Assembly (NCBI RefSeq): GCF_005877885.1
Contig: NZ_VCHY01000006.1
Location: forward strand, 248,001-312,000
Direction: 5' to 3'
DNA: 64,000 bases
Source of the DNA: Labilibacter sediminis
Lineage (GTDB): Bacteria > Bacteroidota > Bacteroidia > Bacteroidales > Marinilabiliaceae
Shown: piece by piece, positions 35,044-44,933 of the stretch
How the letters are laid out: every line of letters starts with the position of its first letter
Numbering within the stretch: the stretch's first letter is position 1
Translations under genes and position numbers: made by a program
Notes under the pieces: model-generated
Database searches by the model: none
Told to the model about the DNA's origin: nothing
Seen by the model: only the letters and a program-made list of their open reading frames with translations

Positions 35044-35092
35044 AAAGATCGATCTTTATAAGCATAGCCTTGTATTGATCGATCTTTTTTTT
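35044..35092. terminator. Bidirectional terminator between convergent genes
   Basis: Perfect 11-bp arms AAAGATCGATC (35044-35054) and GATCGATCTTT (35077-35087), then T8 on the + strand, between the 32147 sulfatase and the minus-strand regulator. Confidence 0.85.
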
Positions 35093-35138
35093 CTTAAAAA
35101 GTTGTGCCAAACTTCGGAAGTTTACAGGATGGGTCTCT

Positions 35139-38018
35139 TTAGAACTGCATCATTATTTCAACCAAATTGTCATTCGGTTCTAATTCTAATTTTTTTCTAA
35201 TACGATAACGATGTACTTCCACACTTCTTATGCTAATATTTAATAGTGGCGCAATTTCTTTCGATGATAAGTTCATTTTTAGATATGCACATAACCTAAG
35301 ATCTTTAGGCGTAAGCTTGGGGTACTTTTCTTTTAAACGATTAAAAAAGTTGATATGGGCATCATCAAAGTGAGTTTCGAAAGTTTCCCAGTCACTTTTA
35401 TGCTCAAGGTTTCTGTCAATCAATTTAATGACAGAATCCAGGTAGCTATCTGGTAATCGGCCATCCAAGGTTCTTTTCTTTTTTTCTACTTCTTCTTTAA
35501 TCTCAAGTAAAGATTCGTTTTTCCGTATAATAGCCATAGTTGAACTGGCAAGCTGACTGCTCTGATGTTCTACTTTATTTTGTAATATGGCTTGTTCGGT
35601 TTTATAGTGTTGTTCTTTTTCTTTTTCTGCAATAATCTTTTCCTGATCTTCCTGTAGTTTTCGTTTGTGAATTTTAATGTATTGTTTAATTCCATATGGT
35701 AACGATACAAAAAAGGCAATCCACAAAAGAATAAAAATCGTGAGCGAGAGTTTACGTAAGTACCATGGAGGTAAAACCTCAAAAGCATAGGATGTCATAG
35801 GAATGTCTTTGCCATATTCATCAATTCCTTTTATAAGAAGGGTGTATTCTCCATGTCGTAGTTTCTGGTAGCTGGCATTCATTTTATTTGACAACTCACT
35901 CCAATTTTCATCCAGGCCTTCAAGTTTATATTGAAAAAGGGAATTTTTTCCGGGAGAGCTCATTGTACTAAATTGGAATTCGATTTGTTTTATCGGATGT
36001 TTTAATTTCTCTGTCCCACTTTGTAAAAGCAAGATTTTACTTTGGTCTTTATTGTTTTTTCTTTTTATATGGTTGATGTGAATGGGGTAGGAGAACTCAT
36101 TGGATTTAATAGAGTCATTTTGAGGATTATAAATAGCTATTCCGTTTTCTAAGCAGATAATGGCTTGTCCGTTTTCTAAAGGTACAATTCGTTCATAATT
36201 CTCTACAAGACCAGTACCTGGTTTGCGGAAATCATATTCAAATACTTTTTTAAGCGAATCAAAATCGGTTTTAAAATAGCCAATTCTGGAACCATTAATA
36301 AACCAATAACTGTTAGATGGTCCTTTATATAAGTGACTTGATGTGGAAAATTTACCCAGCTGCCCGTTAAGCTTTGAATAACTTATAATGGTATCTTTTA
36401 AGGCATCATATGCATAAAAACCCTTAGGAGTGGCAAATACAATACTATTAAAAATTTTATATACATTGTTTCCAAAGTCACTGGGGAGACCTTTATTTAC
36501 GCCATATTTTTCATAAACTACTTCATCTGTATTAGAGGCCTTTATTTTTAGTTTATAAATACTTTTCTTAATAAAATGACTGGCCCATATAAAGTTGTTG
36601 TGATCAACTTCTATGTTTTTAACTCCAAAATTAAATCCTTGCAAAGCTTTTTCATATTCCCAGCGATTGGAACTGTTTTTTTTGAGAACCAGCAAATCAT
36701 AATGGGTACTTAGTAATAGTCTTTTTTCGTTATTAACCAGAATATGTTTAAAATTATATCCGGCATTTTTTTCAGTTAGTTTTATAAACTTGTTCTTTTC
36801 AATTAAAAAAGTTCCCTTGCTGTGTCCGCACAGTAGTTGGTTTTCAATAGCCTCAATGTGCCAGGCCTGACCATTTGATCCCTTTATTAATTTAAAATCT
36901 GATAATTTAATATTCTCAAGTTGTATTGAATTGTAGGGGTGACTATAAACACCCTGGTCGGTGGCAAGGTAAATTGTATTTTCAAAAACAGTAGAAGAAT
37001 ATACCATGCCAATATTTACTTTTGCATCGGTAACAACTATATGTGGGAAGTTAAATTCAATATAACCAACGCCTGCATTACCACTATACCACAATCGTTT
37101 CTTTTTATCAAGCTTTATGTCGTATATGGTATTGGTGTTTAAGTAATTTTTTGTGTTTAGATGATGTATAATTTTTCCATTTGCGTCAAAAACATAAATA
37201 CCACCTTTAAGGGTTCCAAAATAATAGAGATTACCATCAAATAGGGCAACATTAATATCTTTGTCAGAGATTTCTTTCTGAATGGGAGCATCCCATGTTT
37301 TAAATCCATCTTTGTTCCATATGGTTAGCCCTTTGTTTGAACCTATGATGAAATCATTTTCTTTAAAAGGAGAGATGGTTCTTAGTGGTATTCCCGTTTT
37401 AAATGTTTTTTGTGGTATTTCAGTAAATGAATCATTCTTAAATTCTAAAAAGTCATCATAAAAAGATTTGGCAAAATACCTCCCTCTGGCTTCAAGTAAA
37501 AATAAAATTGGATCATCGGTTGGTAAGATCTTAACTTGTCCGTCTTTATAAATAAAAATTTCATCAAAGGATTGAAAAAGAATATTTCCTTTTGCATCCT
37601 CATATATTTTCCAAACTTCATTATTATGAAATGAAAAATCTTTAATTTTTTCTTTTAAAGTATGATAATGAAGTAATCCATATTCGTCTTTCTTAAAATA
37701 GCCAAACTCCTCAAATGAACCTACATATATTCTACCATCTGAAGCTACATGAACTGAGCGAACAATTCCGTAGTTAGGAAGTTGGTATAACTGCCAATGA
37801 GCACCATTAAATGTTAGTAAACCTGCACTATTTCCAAAGTAAGCATTGCCTTCTTCATCAAAATCTACCGACCAGTTTTTACTATAAGCTCCATATACAT
37901 CTTTAGTAAAGGAAACTACATTAATAGTGTTACCATAAGTGTAACCGCATTTAGCCAAAAGTAAAAGATGAATGATAATCAAATTAATGATATAGTTAGT
38001 GTGCTTAGCAATAGTCAT
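35139..38018 (-). CDS. Membrane one-component regulator: beta-propeller sensor, Y_Y_Y domain, TM, LuxR-type HTH
   Basis: A 959-residue protein with an N-terminal signal/anchor. About 700 residues of Reg_prop-like beta-propeller repeats follow (starting YGAYSKNWSVDFDEEGNAYFG), then a Y_Y_Y domain (around FQYKLEGLDENWSELSN, about 695-780), a single membrane helix (about 790-812), a coiled coil (KLQEDQEKIIAEKEKEQ) and a C-terminal LuxR-type helix-turn-helix (LTPKDLRLCAYLKMNLSSKEIAP, SVEVHRYRIRKKL). No histidine kinase or receiver domain is present, so sensing and DNA binding are joined in one chain, unlike hybrid two-component PUL regulators. Two paralogues lie at 58899 and 61896. It likely controls this locus. 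Confidence 0.9.
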   Translation of the reverse strand: MTIAKHTNYIINLIIIHLLLLAKCGYTYGNTINVVSFTKDVYGAYSKNWSVDFDEEGNAYFGNSAGLLTFNGAHWQLYQLPNYGIVRSVHVASDGRIYVGSFEEFGYFKKDEYGLLHYHTLKEKIKDFSFHNNEVWKIYEDAKGNILFQSFDEIFIYKDGQVKILPTDDPILFLLEARGRYFAKSFYDDFLEFKNDSFTEIPQKTFKTGIPLRTISPFKENDFIIGSNKGLTIWNKDGFKTWDAPIQKEISDKDINVALFDGNLYYFGTLKGGIYVFDANGKIIHHLNTKNYLNTNTIYDIKLDKKKRLWYSGNAGVGYIEFNFPHIVVTDAKVNIGMVYSSTVFENTIYLATDQGVYSHPYNSIQLENIKLSDFKLIKGSNGQAWHIEAIENQLLCGHSKGTFLIEKNKFIKLTEKNAGYNFKHILVNNEKRLLLSTHYDLLVLKKNSSNRWEYEKALQGFNFGVKNIEVDHNNFIWASHFIKKSIYKLKIKASNTDEVVYEKYGVNKGLPSDFGNNVYKIFNSIVFATPKGFYAYDALKDTIISYSKLNGQLGKFSTSSHLYKGPSNSYWFINGSRIGYFKTDFDSLKKVFEYDFRKPGTGLVENYERIVPLENGQAIICLENGIAIYNPQNDSIKSNEFSYPIHINHIKRKNNKDQSKILLLQSGTEKLKHPIKQIEFQFSTMSSPGKNSLFQYKLEGLDENWSELSNKMNASYQKLRHGEYTLLIKGIDEYGKDIPMTSYAFEVLPPWYLRKLSLTIFILLWIAFFVSLPYGIKQYIKIHKRKLQEDQEKIIAEKEKEQHYKTEQAILQNKVEHQSSQLASSTMAIIRKNESLLEIKEEVEKKKRTLDGRLPDSYLDSVIKLIDRNLEHKSDWETFETHFDDAHINFFNRLKEKYPKLTPKDLRLCAYLKMNLSSKEIAPLLNISIRSVEVHRYRIRKKLELEPNDNLVEIMMQF

Positions 38019-38246
38019 AGATGTTGAACCGGCTATATTGATTTAATAAAAAAGTTTAAACAAAGTAAGTTGCTACTCTTGCTGAGAAGATGGTTAACTC
38101 AAAAATGTTGATCAGAATTGCTCCTGATACGAATATAACAAATAAATGACGCAATTAGATTCTTCCGGCAGGAACTTTTTGTGGTATAAAATAACGGTTA
38201 AGGGTTTCCTTTATAAAAAAATAAAATAGCCGAGCCGTTATTGCAC

Positions 38247-39779
38247 TTATTCAACAATTACTTTTTTTACGACAGTTTGGCCGGATTGTAGTTTTATATG
38301 AACCAGGTATAATCCATTTTGAAAGTTTTGTGTAGGTATGTGAATTATATTTTGGTTGAAGCATTCTGGTTGTCGTATTAGCTGGCCGGTTGAATCATAT
38401 ATGCTTATTTGTTTCCATTGGTCGTTATTTAAGTGGAGCGTAAAATTATTTCCTTTTACCAGATTCGGGAATATATGAATGATATCATCATCTTTTTTCT
38501 CCCTATAGTTATACGTTGGCATATAATTAAGGTCGTTATATGTCTGAAAGAATTCAGGTCCTAAGTATTCAGGCAGCGATGCTAATCCAAATAATAAGGT
38601 TGATTGATCAATTCCCTGAATGCTATTGGGTTTCCAATTTGGATTAGCTAAACTGTATCGCCATAATGTTTTTTGGGAAGGATTGTCAGGTAAACTATAT
38701 AAGCCTTTGTTGTTGTTATATAATGAAAATAGGTGGGTTTTAGCATTGGCCTCAATTGGAATGAATCCGGCAATAATATGTGGAGAAACAGTTTGGTAAG
38801 TATTGTTATTGATTTTATTGGCTGAGTATCCATCTACATCAATACCCGCACCATTTCCCCATTCGTATTCAGCTCCTTTATCCGACCAATAAGCTAATTC
38901 AGCGTCTTTTGCATTAGTGTAAAATTGCATATGTTCTGAGGAAAGAGAGAAGTAGTTGATATAGTAGTAATTAAACTGGTGGGTGAAAGCGGATAAGAAG
39001 CGAATTTCACCATGGTCATCAGTTAAAACAGGAAGGTTGTTATATGTGCTTTGCGGTAGGTTGTTTGGATTGGAATACCATGTATTCCAAAGATCCTCAG
39101 CTTGATTTGTATTGTGGTTATTGTCGTTTAATGCTAACCAGGCACATAACATATATTCGTTATATACTTTGGTAACATTAGAACCTCCCGTTCCATCGGC
39201 ATTCATGGTCAGAAAGATAGTGCCTTCTGCTGGATTTTTAATACAAGCTGTGAAATCAATAGAATTCCATAATTCGTTGACTAAAGAGGTAATGGTTGAA
39301 TTATTGTAGAAGTAGTTTTTGCAAATGATGGCACCTATCATTAAAATATCGGTATCAATTGTACTAAATTCTGAGTTCCATTCCTGATCACCGGTTTCCA
39401 TGTTAATAAAGTGTCTGAAATAGCCGTTTGAAGTGCGCTCTGGTGTAAAGCCTGGAGTATGCCCATTGATGCTGTTTAATGTAATGGTTGCTTTGTCTGC
39501 AGCATTTGCATCCCATCCCATAGCATCTGCAATACAAAGACTAACCAGGCCAACACCTATGTTTGCTACCGATGCAGGATGAAAGTCATTTCCACCATCA
39601 ATGATTTTCGAGTCCCGATAGATACCTTTGTCGTTACGCATTAATTCATAGAGGTGATAAGTGTCTTCAAAGAGTTTTGTGAGCGTGGGATTTTCGTTTT
39701 GAGAAAAGATTGAGGAGTTTAAGAAAATACTTACAGATAAGGTTAGCAGGAGAATTTTTAACGAATATTTTTTTTTCAT
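38247..39779 (-). CDS. Secreted glycoamylase-fold (GH144-related) enzyme with T9SS tail, S-T-I-D subclass
   Basis: A 510-residue protein; the ATG at 39779 gives a clean signal peptide (MKKKYSLKILLL, ends SIFS-Q), whereas the frame's start at 39845 does not. The catalytic region (about 30-420) shows SVANIGVGLVSLCIADAMGW, RHFINMETGDQEWNSEFST, IDTDILMIG, NEYMLCAWLAL and GIDQSTLLFGLASLPEYLG. The position of the GH144 acidic cluster reads STIDTD. Its closest relative in the window is 49961. A T9SS type A domain (last 80 residues, IFPNLVKGNNFTLH ... KVIVE) sends it outside the cell. It is transcribed divergently from the second SusC/D operon. Confidence 0.82.
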   Translation of the reverse strand: MKKKYSLKILLLTLSVSIFLNSSIFSQNENPTLTKLFEDTYHLYELMRNDKGIYRDSKIIDGGNDFHPASVANIGVGLVSLCIADAMGWDANAADKATITLNSINGHTPGFTPERTSNGYFRHFINMETGDQEWNSEFSTIDTDILMIGAIICKNYFYNNSTITSLVNELWNSIDFTACIKNPAEGTIFLTMNADGTGGSNVTKVYNEYMLCAWLALNDNNHNTNQAEDLWNTWYSNPNNLPQSTYNNLPVLTDDHGEIRFLSAFTHQFNYYYINYFSLSSEHMQFYTNAKDAELAYWSDKGAEYEWGNGAGIDVDGYSANKINNNTYQTVSPHIIAGFIPIEANAKTHLFSLYNNNKGLYSLPDNPSQKTLWRYSLANPNWKPNSIQGIDQSTLLFGLASLPEYLGPEFFQTYNDLNYMPTYNYREKKDDDIIHIFPNLVKGNNFTLHLNNDQWKQISIYDSTGQLIRQPECFNQNIIHIPTQNFQNGLYLVHIKLQSGQTVVKKVIVE

Positions 39780-40212
39780 TTTGATTTTTATAGGCTGATA
39801 AAAAAGTAGGTATACAAGTGTACATTGAAAATGGGAAAACACCAATGTTCTGGATGCAATTTGAGCAATACATATCCGTAGTTTTAATTATTTGTATAGT
39901 TGTGTTTGGTTTGGAGAAATATCAATACCTCAACTTTAACTATACTAATGTATGGGAAGCGCCATGTTTTAAAGGGTGTTATTTTCTTGAAAGTGCGCCG
40001 TGTATTTTTTTTAAAAAAGGTTAAAAGGGTATATGTTTTTTTTTGAGTCTTATTGCTGATCTTTTCTTTTTATTCTATTAAGGTGTGAAAATGTTTAATG
40101 AAATTGGTTAAAATTTGAACCATACATTTATGTTAATAGTGAATATTTGTTATTTTTTGTGTAAATATTTAAAGCAACGTAAGATGTTGAAAAATAGCTT
40201 ATAGGGTTTTGT

Positions 40213-40324
40213 TGTTTTGTGTATGTATGGGTAAAATAGTGTAAAAAAGATGTGTTTTTTAGAAGGGATGAAAGTTGTTGAGTGGTCGTTTTTATAGCAA
40301 ACCGAACAATTGATTATAGATTTG
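40213..40324 (+). promoter_or_regulatory. Operator and -7 box of the second SusC/D operon
   Basis: TGTTTTGTGTA (40213) and TGTATGGGTAA (40224-40234) are in 11-bp tandem. TAGATTTG at 40317-40324 matches TAnnTTTG and is identical to the -7 box at 8942; the distance from 40224 is 93 bp, one 11-bp turn more than at 8942 and 10248. The rest of the 39780-40349 divergent gap is AT-rich and holds no gene; TACACTTG (complement 39815-39822) is a weak candidate -7 box for the 38247 gene. Confidence 0.5.
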
Positions 40325-40349
40325 TTAACACAAAGCAAAAAAAATATCT

Positions 40350-41744
40350 ATGATCAGTTTATTGAACAACAAAAACAAGTTATGGTATGTAATCATATTC
40401 ATAATTGGAGGTGGCACCTTTAGTAGGTGCACTACTTTCCTGGATGACTCAAAATATAGCGGACCACCTACTTCGTTACGTTATATGAGTGTTGATACTT
40501 TAAGTATAGGATCTGAGTTTGTAACTCTTCGTCCAACTGTTTTAGGTGGTGAAAATGCTACTTTTTCTTTAGATTGGGTTCAAGGACCTGGTTCAGAAGA
40601 AATATTATCTGAAGCATTTATTTCTGAATCGTTTTCTATAGATGAATCGGATGGTTATATAACGGTAAATGAGTTTTCGCAACTTGAGCCTGGTTTTTAT
40701 TCGTTTGATGTAAAAGTATCAAATCCTGCAGGTTCAGATGTTTTTCCTGGAGTCTTTTCATTTGAAGCCAAAAAAGTTGCGCCAACTAAAATTAAGTATA
40801 TCCCTTCAATTTACTCTTTTTATAGTGACGAGGTTGGTGTAAGCACGGATGCTGCCTTTGTAAATGGAGGAGGACCATATTCATTTGTTTTAGATGATCC
40901 CTTAAATTATTTTTCTATTGATCCTGAAACAGGGTCAATAACAAAGGATCAGGTTGTTGATGTAGATCCGGGAGATCCTTTAGAGAAAGTGTATGATGTT
41001 TCTGTATCTAATGAGTTAGGAAGTTATACTCAAAACGATGCAATTACTATTGAAATTATTGACCCAACTATGGGGAAGATTGTTCATAACAATGAACTTA
41101 CAACTCCTTCTGTAACTAATTTAGGTTTACTTAATGCTCATGCTATATCAATATATGGCGAGTATACTGCAACAATAAATGATGAAGAATATACAACTAC
41201 TCTTGTACAGGGAGTTAATACCGGAGGGTATAAGGGATCAAGACATTACAATATTTGGCATTCTTATGGATTAGATATAAAGCTTGATAGAACAGGTAAT
41301 GGAGCAAAAGAAAACAGGCAGTTTTTAAGCTTTAAAACAGCCAGTAGTAAAACTGAATGTGTTGCATGGGTTGTTACAGACTCTATAGATTTAACCAATG
41401 CAACTTCTGCAACAACTGAAATTCAGGCGTATAAAAGGTTTATAGATAATGATTTTAACCAAAGGTTTGCTTTGTTAATTTGTGACAATGCAGACTATGT
41501 TGAAGGAGAAATAGATCCAATTTGGTATGAAATGGAATATAATATTGCACCAGAGATGTTAAAATGGGCAAGTCCATTTTCAGAAAGTGACTTACAGAAT
41601 GGAAGGCAAGAGTTTGAAATTCCGTTTGAATTTTTAGGGAAGAAAGTAAGGTTGGCTTTACAGGCAGAACATTTAAATTCCTCTCTTGGAAACCTTGGAA
41701 GAGAAACCTATATATATAAATGGCAGGTTAGAGCTAAAAACTAA
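40350..41744 (+). CDS. Putative surface glycan-binding lipoprotein upstream of SusC (pair 2)
   Basis: A 464-residue protein with an N-terminal hydrophobic signal and a candidate lipoprotein cysteine (TFSRC, then TTFLDD). Residues about 45-145 and 150-245 look like two cadherin/Ig-like repeats: each ends in a block of the type ISIDESDGYITV...GFYSFDVKVSNPAGSD or FSIDPETGSITKDQ...VYDVSVSNELGSY. The C-terminal 220 residues form an unclassified beta-rich domain ending in YIYKWQVRAKN. It is the first gene of the second SusC/D operon, 48 bp before susC. Together with 46670 it probably presents glycan to the transporter. No enzyme motif is seen. Confidence 0.65.
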   Translation: MISLLNNKNKLWYVIIFIIGGGTFSRCTTFLDDSKYSGPPTSLRYMSVDTLSIGSEFVTLRPTVLGGENATFSLDWVQGPGSEEILSEAFISESFSIDESDGYITVNEFSQLEPGFYSFDVKVSNPAGSDVFPGVFSFEAKKVAPTKIKYIPSIYSFYSDEVGVSTDAAFVNGGGPYSFVLDDPLNYFSIDPETGSITKDQVVDVDPGDPLEKVYDVSVSNELGSYTQNDAITIEIIDPTMGKIVHNNELTTPSVTNLGLLNAHAISIYGEYTATINDEEYTTTLVQGVNTGGYKGSRHYNIWHSYGLDIKLDRTGNGAKENRQFLSFKTASSKTECVAWVVTDSIDLTNATSATTEIQAYKRFIDNDFNQRFALLICDNADYVEGEIDPIWYEMEYNIAPEMLKWASPFSESDLQNGRQEFEIPFEFLGKKVRLALQAEHLNSSLGNLGRETYIYKWQVRAKN

Positions 41745-41792
41745 TATCCATTTATGGTATCATATTGTCTATGAAAAGTAAAAAATAAACAC

Positions 41793-44700
41793 ATGAAGAA
41801 TAAAATAAATATAAGTTTTTGTGCATGGTGGGTTTTAATCCTAATGATAGGGGTTTTTATTCCGCAGGAAGTATTGGCACAAAAAAAATGGAAGAATGTA
41901 ACAGGTACTGTTATTGACGAGGGAACGGGAGATGCACTACCAGGTGTTACTATACGTGTAAAAGGAAAAACAGAAGGGACCATTACAGATTATAATGGAA
42001 ATTACTCTGTTAGGGTAAGCGAGAAAGATGTTCTGGTTTTTTCATTTATTGGTATGGTGTCACAAGAAGTGCCAGTTGGATTAAAAAAAATTATTAATGT
42101 TAATTTAAAGAGTGATCTTGAACAGTTAGAAGAAATTGTTGTAACAGGTTATGGTACTACAAAAGCTAAAGATGTAACAGGATCAATAAAGTCTATTAAA
42201 TTAGAAAATATTGAGGATAATGCATCAGCCTCCGTTGATGAAATGCTTCAAGGTCGTTTAGCCGGAGTTAGGTTGAGCAAAGCAGAAGGAGCTCCCGGGC
42301 AGGCAATGACTTTTGAAATTAGAGGAAGTAACTCTATAACCGGAAATTCTGATCCTTTATATATTGTTGATGGTTTTCCCATTGACGATCCAACTTATAT
42401 TACAACAATAGCGCCAGAGGATATTGAGCGAATCGATATTTTAAAAGATGCTTCTGCTACAGCTATATATGGTTCCAGGGGATCAAATGGTGTTGTAATA
42501 ATAACTACAAAAAGCGGCTCGGATGATTCGATTACCAAAATTACTGTTAATGCCCAAAGTGGTGTAAGTATAATTCCGGAAGATAGACATCTAGGAGTTT
42601 TATCGGCATACGAGTTTGTTAAATTACAACAGGAATTAGGTAGCAATGCATATGGAAATGCCGAAGAATATAGAGGAGTTGATGGAATAAACTGGCAGGA
42701 AGAAATCTTTGAGCCGGGAATGTTTAACCGTGTAAACGCTTCTATGCGTGCAGGTAATGACCTTACAAAGTTATTTTCATCAGTTGGGTATGTAAACGAA
42801 GGAGGTACACTTATAAATAGTGGTTTTGAAAGATATACCGGAAGGTTAAAAGTGGACCACAAAATAAGTAAGTCTGTTGATGTAGGAATTAATACTGCAT
42901 ACACACACACAGAATATACTGGCATGAAAGTTTCTACTGCATCAGTAAGTGCAATTAAGAGTGCTATTATGTTTCGACCTGTGTTGCCTATATCAGAAGA
43001 TGATCAGGAAGATTTAGAAGAAGAGATAAATGCAGGGTATTACCCTCCGGATAAAACCTTAGAGAATACGGATCGTTTAGACACAAGAGATGTAATTCAA
43101 CTAAATACTTTCCTTAATATAAAATTAGCTAAGCAACTTAAGTTCAGAACAACTTTTGGATACACTGTTGATTTTCAAAGCCAAAAGTTATTCTATAATC
43201 TGGGTACTAATCAGGCAGATAGAACAAGTGATGGTATTAGAGGATCAATAAAGGATTCTAAACGCACTAAATGGATAAATGAAAATACACTTACCTATAA
43301 TCTGAACAGAAAAAACCATAAACTAAATGTTTTAGCTGGATTTACTTTGCAAGATGACAGAAGGTTTAATACTGGTCTGGAAAATACTCAATTTCCATTT
43401 GATGACTTTGGATATTATGATATGAGTTTAGGAAATAGTCCTAAAATACCAACAAGTGGTTTAACAAATACGCGTTTAATGTCCGGGTTAGGAAGGATAA
43501 ATTATACCTATAAAGATAAATACCTACTAACCGCATCTATTAGGGCAGATGGTTCTTCAAAGTTCCCAACAAACAATAAATTCGGTTATTTCCCTTCTTT
43601 TGCTTTTGCCTGGAGAGCTATAGAGGAAGGCTTTATCCAGAATCTTGATGTGTTTTCTAATTTAAAGTTTAAGGTAGGCTTTGGTACTACAGGTAATAAC
43701 AGGGTTGGAGCATTTGACCATTTGGTTACTTATACTACGGGAAATGGATACTATTTTGGAAATAGCAATTATTATAATGGAGTATATCAAGGTAGTCTTT
43801 CTAACACAAATCTAAAATGGGAAACTACGCAGCAATACAATGCCGGTGTAGAAATGGGTTTCTTTAAAAATAGAGTTATTGTTGATGCGGAAGTGTATTA
43901 CAAACTTACTGATGACCTGTTATTGGATGCACTTATTCCTTTATCTATTGGCTTTTCAGGAGTAAAAGAAAACCAAGGGTCAATTTCAAACCGTGGTTTA
44001 GAACTGTCGTTACAAACGGTTAATATTCATAACAAAAACTTTAAATGGACATCTAGTTTTAATATTTCATTTAACAGGAATGAAGTTCGTAAGCTAAGTG
44101 AAGGAGAAACAGAAAGACTATATAACCCTAATGTAGGGGGTATTTACTCAGAAGAAAATATTTATGGGTTATTTGTTGGTGAACCGGTTGGTTTAATGTA
44201 CGGATATAAAATGGATGGTATTTATCAGGTGGATGATTTTATACAAGATCCAGCCACAGGTGAGATTAGGTTAAAAGAAGGTGTAACAGATATACAACAT
44301 ACGGCCGGAACATTAGGGCCTGGATTACCAAAATATGCCGATTTAAATAAAGATGGTATTGTAAATGAAGATGACAGGACAATAATCGGAAATCCAAATC
44401 CACTGCATCATGGAGGTTTTCAAAATAGCTTTACGTATAAAAATATAGATCTTGCGTTCCTGTTTACGTGGTCATATGGGAATGATATATTTAACGGTAA
44501 CAGAGCTGTTTTCGGTGTTTCAGGTACGCAAAGAAACAGGAATCTTCTGGATGAAGTAGCAAATCGATGGACCTATGATAATCCAATAGAATATGGAGTT
44601 TGGGCAGTTCCTAATAATACACACTCGTACTTAACTGTACACGCCGGTAAAAAAATGAGTGACTTTTGGATTGAAGATGGTTCATATTTAAGATTAAAAA

Positions 44701-44921
44701 ATATTGCTTTAGGATATTCTTTGCCTAAGAGATTGCTTAAGAATTCACCTATAGAGTCTGTTCGTTTTTCTGCAACAGTTGATAATCTGTTTGTTTTAAC
44801 AAAATATTCTGGATATGACCCTGAGGTTTCGGTTAAAAATGAAGCACTTAAAAAAGGAATTGATTACTCTGCGTACCCGAAAGGGCAAACATTTACTTTC
44901 GGACTAAATATGACATTCTAA
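41793..44921 (+). CDS. susC: SusC-family TonB-dependent outer-membrane oligosaccharide transporter (pair 2)
   Basis: A 1042-residue outer-membrane transporter with a signal peptide (ends VLA-Q, about 30), a carboxypeptidase D regulatory-like domain (about 35-110, VTGTVIDEGTGDALPGVTIRVKG), the TonB-box-like LEEIVVTGYG, a plug with PLYIVDGFPIDDP and ILKDASATAIYGSRGSNGVVIITTK, and a barrel ending GLNMTF. It is clearly different in sequence from pair 1, so the two transporters likely take up different oligosaccharide sizes or sulfation states. SusD follows 12 bp downstream. Confidence 0.95.
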   Translation: MKNKINISFCAWWVLILMIGVFIPQEVLAQKKWKNVTGTVIDEGTGDALPGVTIRVKGKTEGTITDYNGNYSVRVSEKDVLVFSFIGMVSQEVPVGLKKIINVNLKSDLEQLEEIVVTGYGTTKAKDVTGSIKSIKLENIEDNASASVDEMLQGRLAGVRLSKAEGAPGQAMTFEIRGSNSITGNSDPLYIVDGFPIDDPTYITTIAPEDIERIDILKDASATAIYGSRGSNGVVIITTKSGSDDSITKITVNAQSGVSIIPEDRHLGVLSAYEFVKLQQELGSNAYGNAEEYRGVDGINWQEEIFEPGMFNRVNASMRAGNDLTKLFSSVGYVNEGGTLINSGFERYTGRLKVDHKISKSVDVGINTAYTHTEYTGMKVSTASVSAIKSAIMFRPVLPISEDDQEDLEEEINAGYYPPDKTLENTDRLDTRDVIQLNTFLNIKLAKQLKFRTTFGYTVDFQSQKLFYNLGTNQADRTSDGIRGSIKDSKRTKWINENTLTYNLNRKNHKLNVLAGFTLQDDRRFNTGLENTQFPFDDFGYYDMSLGNSPKIPTSGLTNTRLMSGLGRINYTYKDKYLLTASIRADGSSKFPTNNKFGYFPSFAFAWRAIEEGFIQNLDVFSNLKFKVGFGTTGNNRVGAFDHLVTYTTGNGYYFGNSNYYNGVYQGSLSNTNLKWETTQQYNAGVEMGFFKNRVIVDAEVYYKLTDDLLLDALIPLSIGFSGVKENQGSISNRGLELSLQTVNIHNKNFKWTSSFNISFNRNEVRKLSEGETERLYNPNVGGIYSEENIYGLFVGEPVGLMYGYKMDGIYQVDDFIQDPATGEIRLKEGVTDIQHTAGTLGPGLPKYADLNKDGIVNEDDRTIIGNPNPLHHGGFQNSFTYKNIDLAFLFTWSYGNDIFNGNRAVFGVSGTQRNRNLLDEVANRWTYDNPIEYGVWAVPNNTHSYLTVHAGKKMSDFWIEDGSYLRLKNIALGYSLPKRLLKNSPIESVRFSATVDNLFVLTKYSGYDPEVSVKNEALKKGIDYSAYPKGQTFTFGLNMTF

Positions 44922-44933
44922 AAAAGTACTACA

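Noticed and set aside
39892-39912. TTGTATAGTTGTGTTTGG as another operator
   Set aside because: It resembles the TGTATRGG boxes, but the second unit is 10 bp away, not 11, and no -7 box lies at a matching distance in the correct direction.
42395-42925. Minus-strand 176-codon frame inside the second susC
   Set aside because: It is a shadow frame antisense to the conserved plug and early barrel of SusC.
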